Made by a program: the position numbers and the translations under genes. The notes under the pieces are model-generated. The model was given only the letters and a program-made list of their open reading frames with translations. It was not told the DNA's origin and searched no databases. A stretch of DNA of 6,532 bases. Origin: Candidatus Colwelliibacteriota bacterium (GTDB lineage Bacteria > Patescibacteriota > Minisyncoccia > UBA6257 > Colwellbacteraceae). Each line of letters starts with the position of its first letter. The first letter of the stretch is position 1. The DNA lies in assembly GCA_014874305.1 (NCBI GenBank), contig JACWAO010000065.1, positions 1 through 6,532 of the forward strand, given 5' to 3'. This document shows positions 5,427-6,532 of this stretch, piece after piece.

Positions 5427-6428
5427 ATGCTTAACAAAAATATGAACTTATCCCCGAACGTCGGGGCGGAAAAAGTCGAGGAGCTCCCGATTAGAAACGG
5501 GTACGGAGAAGGACTTTTGATTGCCGGAGAAAAAGATCCGAATGTAGTCGTCCTGTGCGCTGATCTTACCGAGTCCACCCGCTCCGAGGCTTTTTCCAAG
5601 AAATATCCGGAAAGATTTTTCGAGCTTGGAGTCGCGGAACAGAATATGGCAACCATAGCCGCCGGCCTTGGCATATCCGGCAAGGTGCCGTTCATTTCTT
5701 CTTACGCGACATTCTCTCCGGGAAGAAGCTGGGAGCAGATACGTACGACAATTTCCTATAACAACTCCAACGTGAAAATTGCCGGCCATCATGCTGGAAT
5801 AGTTACCGGTCCGGATGGCGCGACTCACCAGGCGATAGAGGATATTGCCACAATGCGGGTTATGGCAAATATGAAAGTAATAGTTCCATGCGACGCGATA
5901 GAGGCGCGAAAGGCAACCATAGCCGCCGCGGAGATAAAAGGGCCGGTGTATCTTAGGTTTGCTAGAGAAAAATCTCCGGTTGTTACTACCGACGAGACGC
6001 CGTTCGAGGTCGGGAAGGCCGAGGTGTTTTATCAGACAACAAAACCGCAAGCCGCGATAATAGCTTGCGGCCTTCTTGTTTATAACGCCCTCGCGGCCGC
6101 GAGAGAGTTGGAAAAAGAGGGGATAAACGTTTTAGTAATCAACAACCACACCATTAAGCCGATTGATGAGAAAAAAATTACGGAGGTCGCCAAAAAATGC
6201 GGGGCGGTAGTGACTGTCGAAGAGCATCAGATTTACGGGGGATTGGGCGGTGCGGTAGCCGAAGTGTTGGCTAAAAACCATCCGACACCTATGGAGTTTA
6301 TTGGAATGCGCGGTATATTTGGAGAATCCGGAAGCGCGAAAGAACTTATCGAAAAATATGGAATGGGAGTTAAAGATATTAAAGAGGCGGTTAAGAAGGT
6401 TATAAAGAGAAAACCATCCGCGGATTAA
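5427..6428 (+). CDS. tkt: Transketolase, C-terminal subunit (pyrimidine-binding and C domains)
   Basis: The second half of the split transketolase has 333 residues; together the halves give 619, near the usual 600-670 of one-chain enzymes. The pyrimidine domain carries ELGVAEQNM (66-74), in which E71 is the Glu that activates the thiamine aminopyrimidine. It also has SSYATFSPGRSWEQIR (91-106) and GPDGATHQAIEDIA (128-141), a substrate-phosphate and ThDP region. The C-terminal Rossmann-like domain includes AAIIACGLLVYNAL (209-222) and VVTVEEHQIYGGLGGAVAE (261-279). ATG 5427 is one base after the upstream stop; the alternative Met6 (5442) is possible because the first dozen residues are not conserved-looking, and neither has a clear Shine-Dalgarno. 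It ends the operon and is followed by a large palindrome. A 1-deoxyxylulose-5-phosphate synthase or a pyruvate dehydrogenase beta subunit has the same fold, but the partner gene and motifs fit transketolase better. Confidence 0.95.
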   Translation: MLNKNMNLSPNVGAEKVEELPIRNGYGEGLLIAGEKDPNVVVLCADLTESTRSEAFSKKYPERFFELGVAEQNMATIAAGLGISGKVPFISSYATFSPGRSWEQIRTTISYNNSNVKIAGHHAGIVTGPDGATHQAIEDIATMRVMANMKVIVPCDAIEARKATIAAAEIKGPVYLRFAREKSPVVTTDETPFEVGKAEVFYQTTKPQAAIIACGLLVYNALAAARELEKEGINVLVINNHTIKPIDEKKITEVAKKCGAVVTVEEHQIYGGLGGAVAEVLAKNHPTPMEFIGMRGIFGESGSAKELIEKYGMGVKDIKEAVKKVIKRKPSAD

Positions 6429-6442
6429 CCGAGATTTTTATC

Positions 6443-6482
6443 TACTAAACACCGCTTCCCGATCGGGAAGCGGTGTTTAGTA
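6443..6482. terminator. 40-nt perfect palindrome, likely operon terminator
   Basis: Every base from 6443 to 6482 pairs with its mirror base around the centre CGATCG; the outer arms start TACTAAACACCGC and end GCGGTGTTTAGTA. As RNA it folds into a stem of about 18 bp with a tight GAUC loop, 14 nt after the transketolase stop. The sequence after it (ATACCCTTTGG) is not a real U-tract, so classic intrinsic termination is uncertain. The position right after the last gene and before a new promoter makes termination or 3'-end protection the simplest reading. Confidence 0.65.
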
Positions 6483-6495
6483 ATACCCTTTGGTT

Positions 6496-6504
6496 TGATA
6501 TAAT
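6496..6504 (+). promoter_or_regulatory. Extended -10 promoter pointing out of the window
   Basis: TGATATAAT is a perfect extended -10 (TGnTATAAT), with the hexamer at 6499-6504. A -35 at the normal 17-nt spacing would be TTTAGT (6476-6481), inside the right arm of the palindrome and a weak match, as is common for extended -10 promoters. Transcription would start near 6511 and run rightward. No gene is visible in the remaining bases. Confidence 0.6.
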
Positions 6505-6532
6505 TTCCGTAACCACGCGAACCGCGTATCGC

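Noticed and set aside
4967..5695. A 242-residue minus-strand ORF across the transketolase junction
   Set aside because: It is antisense to two clearly conserved transketolase halves and shows no family signature; it is a shadow frame.
1..6532. Alternative genetic code with TGA as glycine
   Set aside because: The long conserved genes contain no internal TGA, and glycines are encoded by GGN. One TGA occurs, at the methyltransferase end, where a stop is expected.

Overview
The window looks like part of a chromosome from a Candidate Phyla Radiation (Patescibacteria) bacterium, most likely a Parcubacteria-type lineage. This is an inference from three things: a short IF-2 that starts almost directly at its GTPase domain, a transketolase split into two adjacent genes, and a compact, partly divergent set of housekeeping genes. 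No taxonomic marker such as 16S rRNA is present. The ordinary bacterial code fits. The main genes contain no internal TGA, which argues against the TGA=Gly code of Gracilibacteria/SR1.

Left part (1-830, + strand): the 3' part of a Rossmann-fold methyltransferase gene that resembles the THUMP-associated RNA/DNA N-methyltransferases. It is followed in the same frame by a 58-residue two-helix membrane protein, and then by a strong hairpin terminator. Middle left (820-1722, - strand): a 300-residue uncharacterised protein with a charged N-terminal part and an alpha/beta core. Its stop codon lies inside the shared terminator hairpin. The gap 1723-2016 separates two divergent genes. It holds a probable minus-strand promoter and a cluster of degenerate TCCTTCGC / CGAAGGAT repeats that reaches into the apparent start of infB.

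Right part (2017-6428, + strand): a tightly packed run of infB, rbfA, tRNA-Cys(GCA), rpe-like, transketolase N-half and transketolase C-half. Gaps are 4, 6, 2, 1 and 1 nt, so it is probably one transcription unit. It links translation initiation and 30S maturation to the non-oxidative pentose phosphate pathway. In that pathway Rpe interconverts ribulose-5-P and xylulose-5-P, and transketolase moves two-carbon units between sugar phosphates, which can supply ribose for nucleotides. A 40-nt perfect palindrome follows the last gene, and an extended -10 promoter then points out of the window.

I see no mobile element, CRISPR array or defence system. The points most worth a second look are: the rpe-like start codon two bases after the tRNA 3' end, which would become nearly leaderless after tRNA processing; replacement of several IF-2 residues known to contact fMet-tRNA; loss of a metal-ligand histidine in the Rpe-like protein; and the methyltransferase and small membrane ORF being in one frame, separated only by a TGA-C stop.
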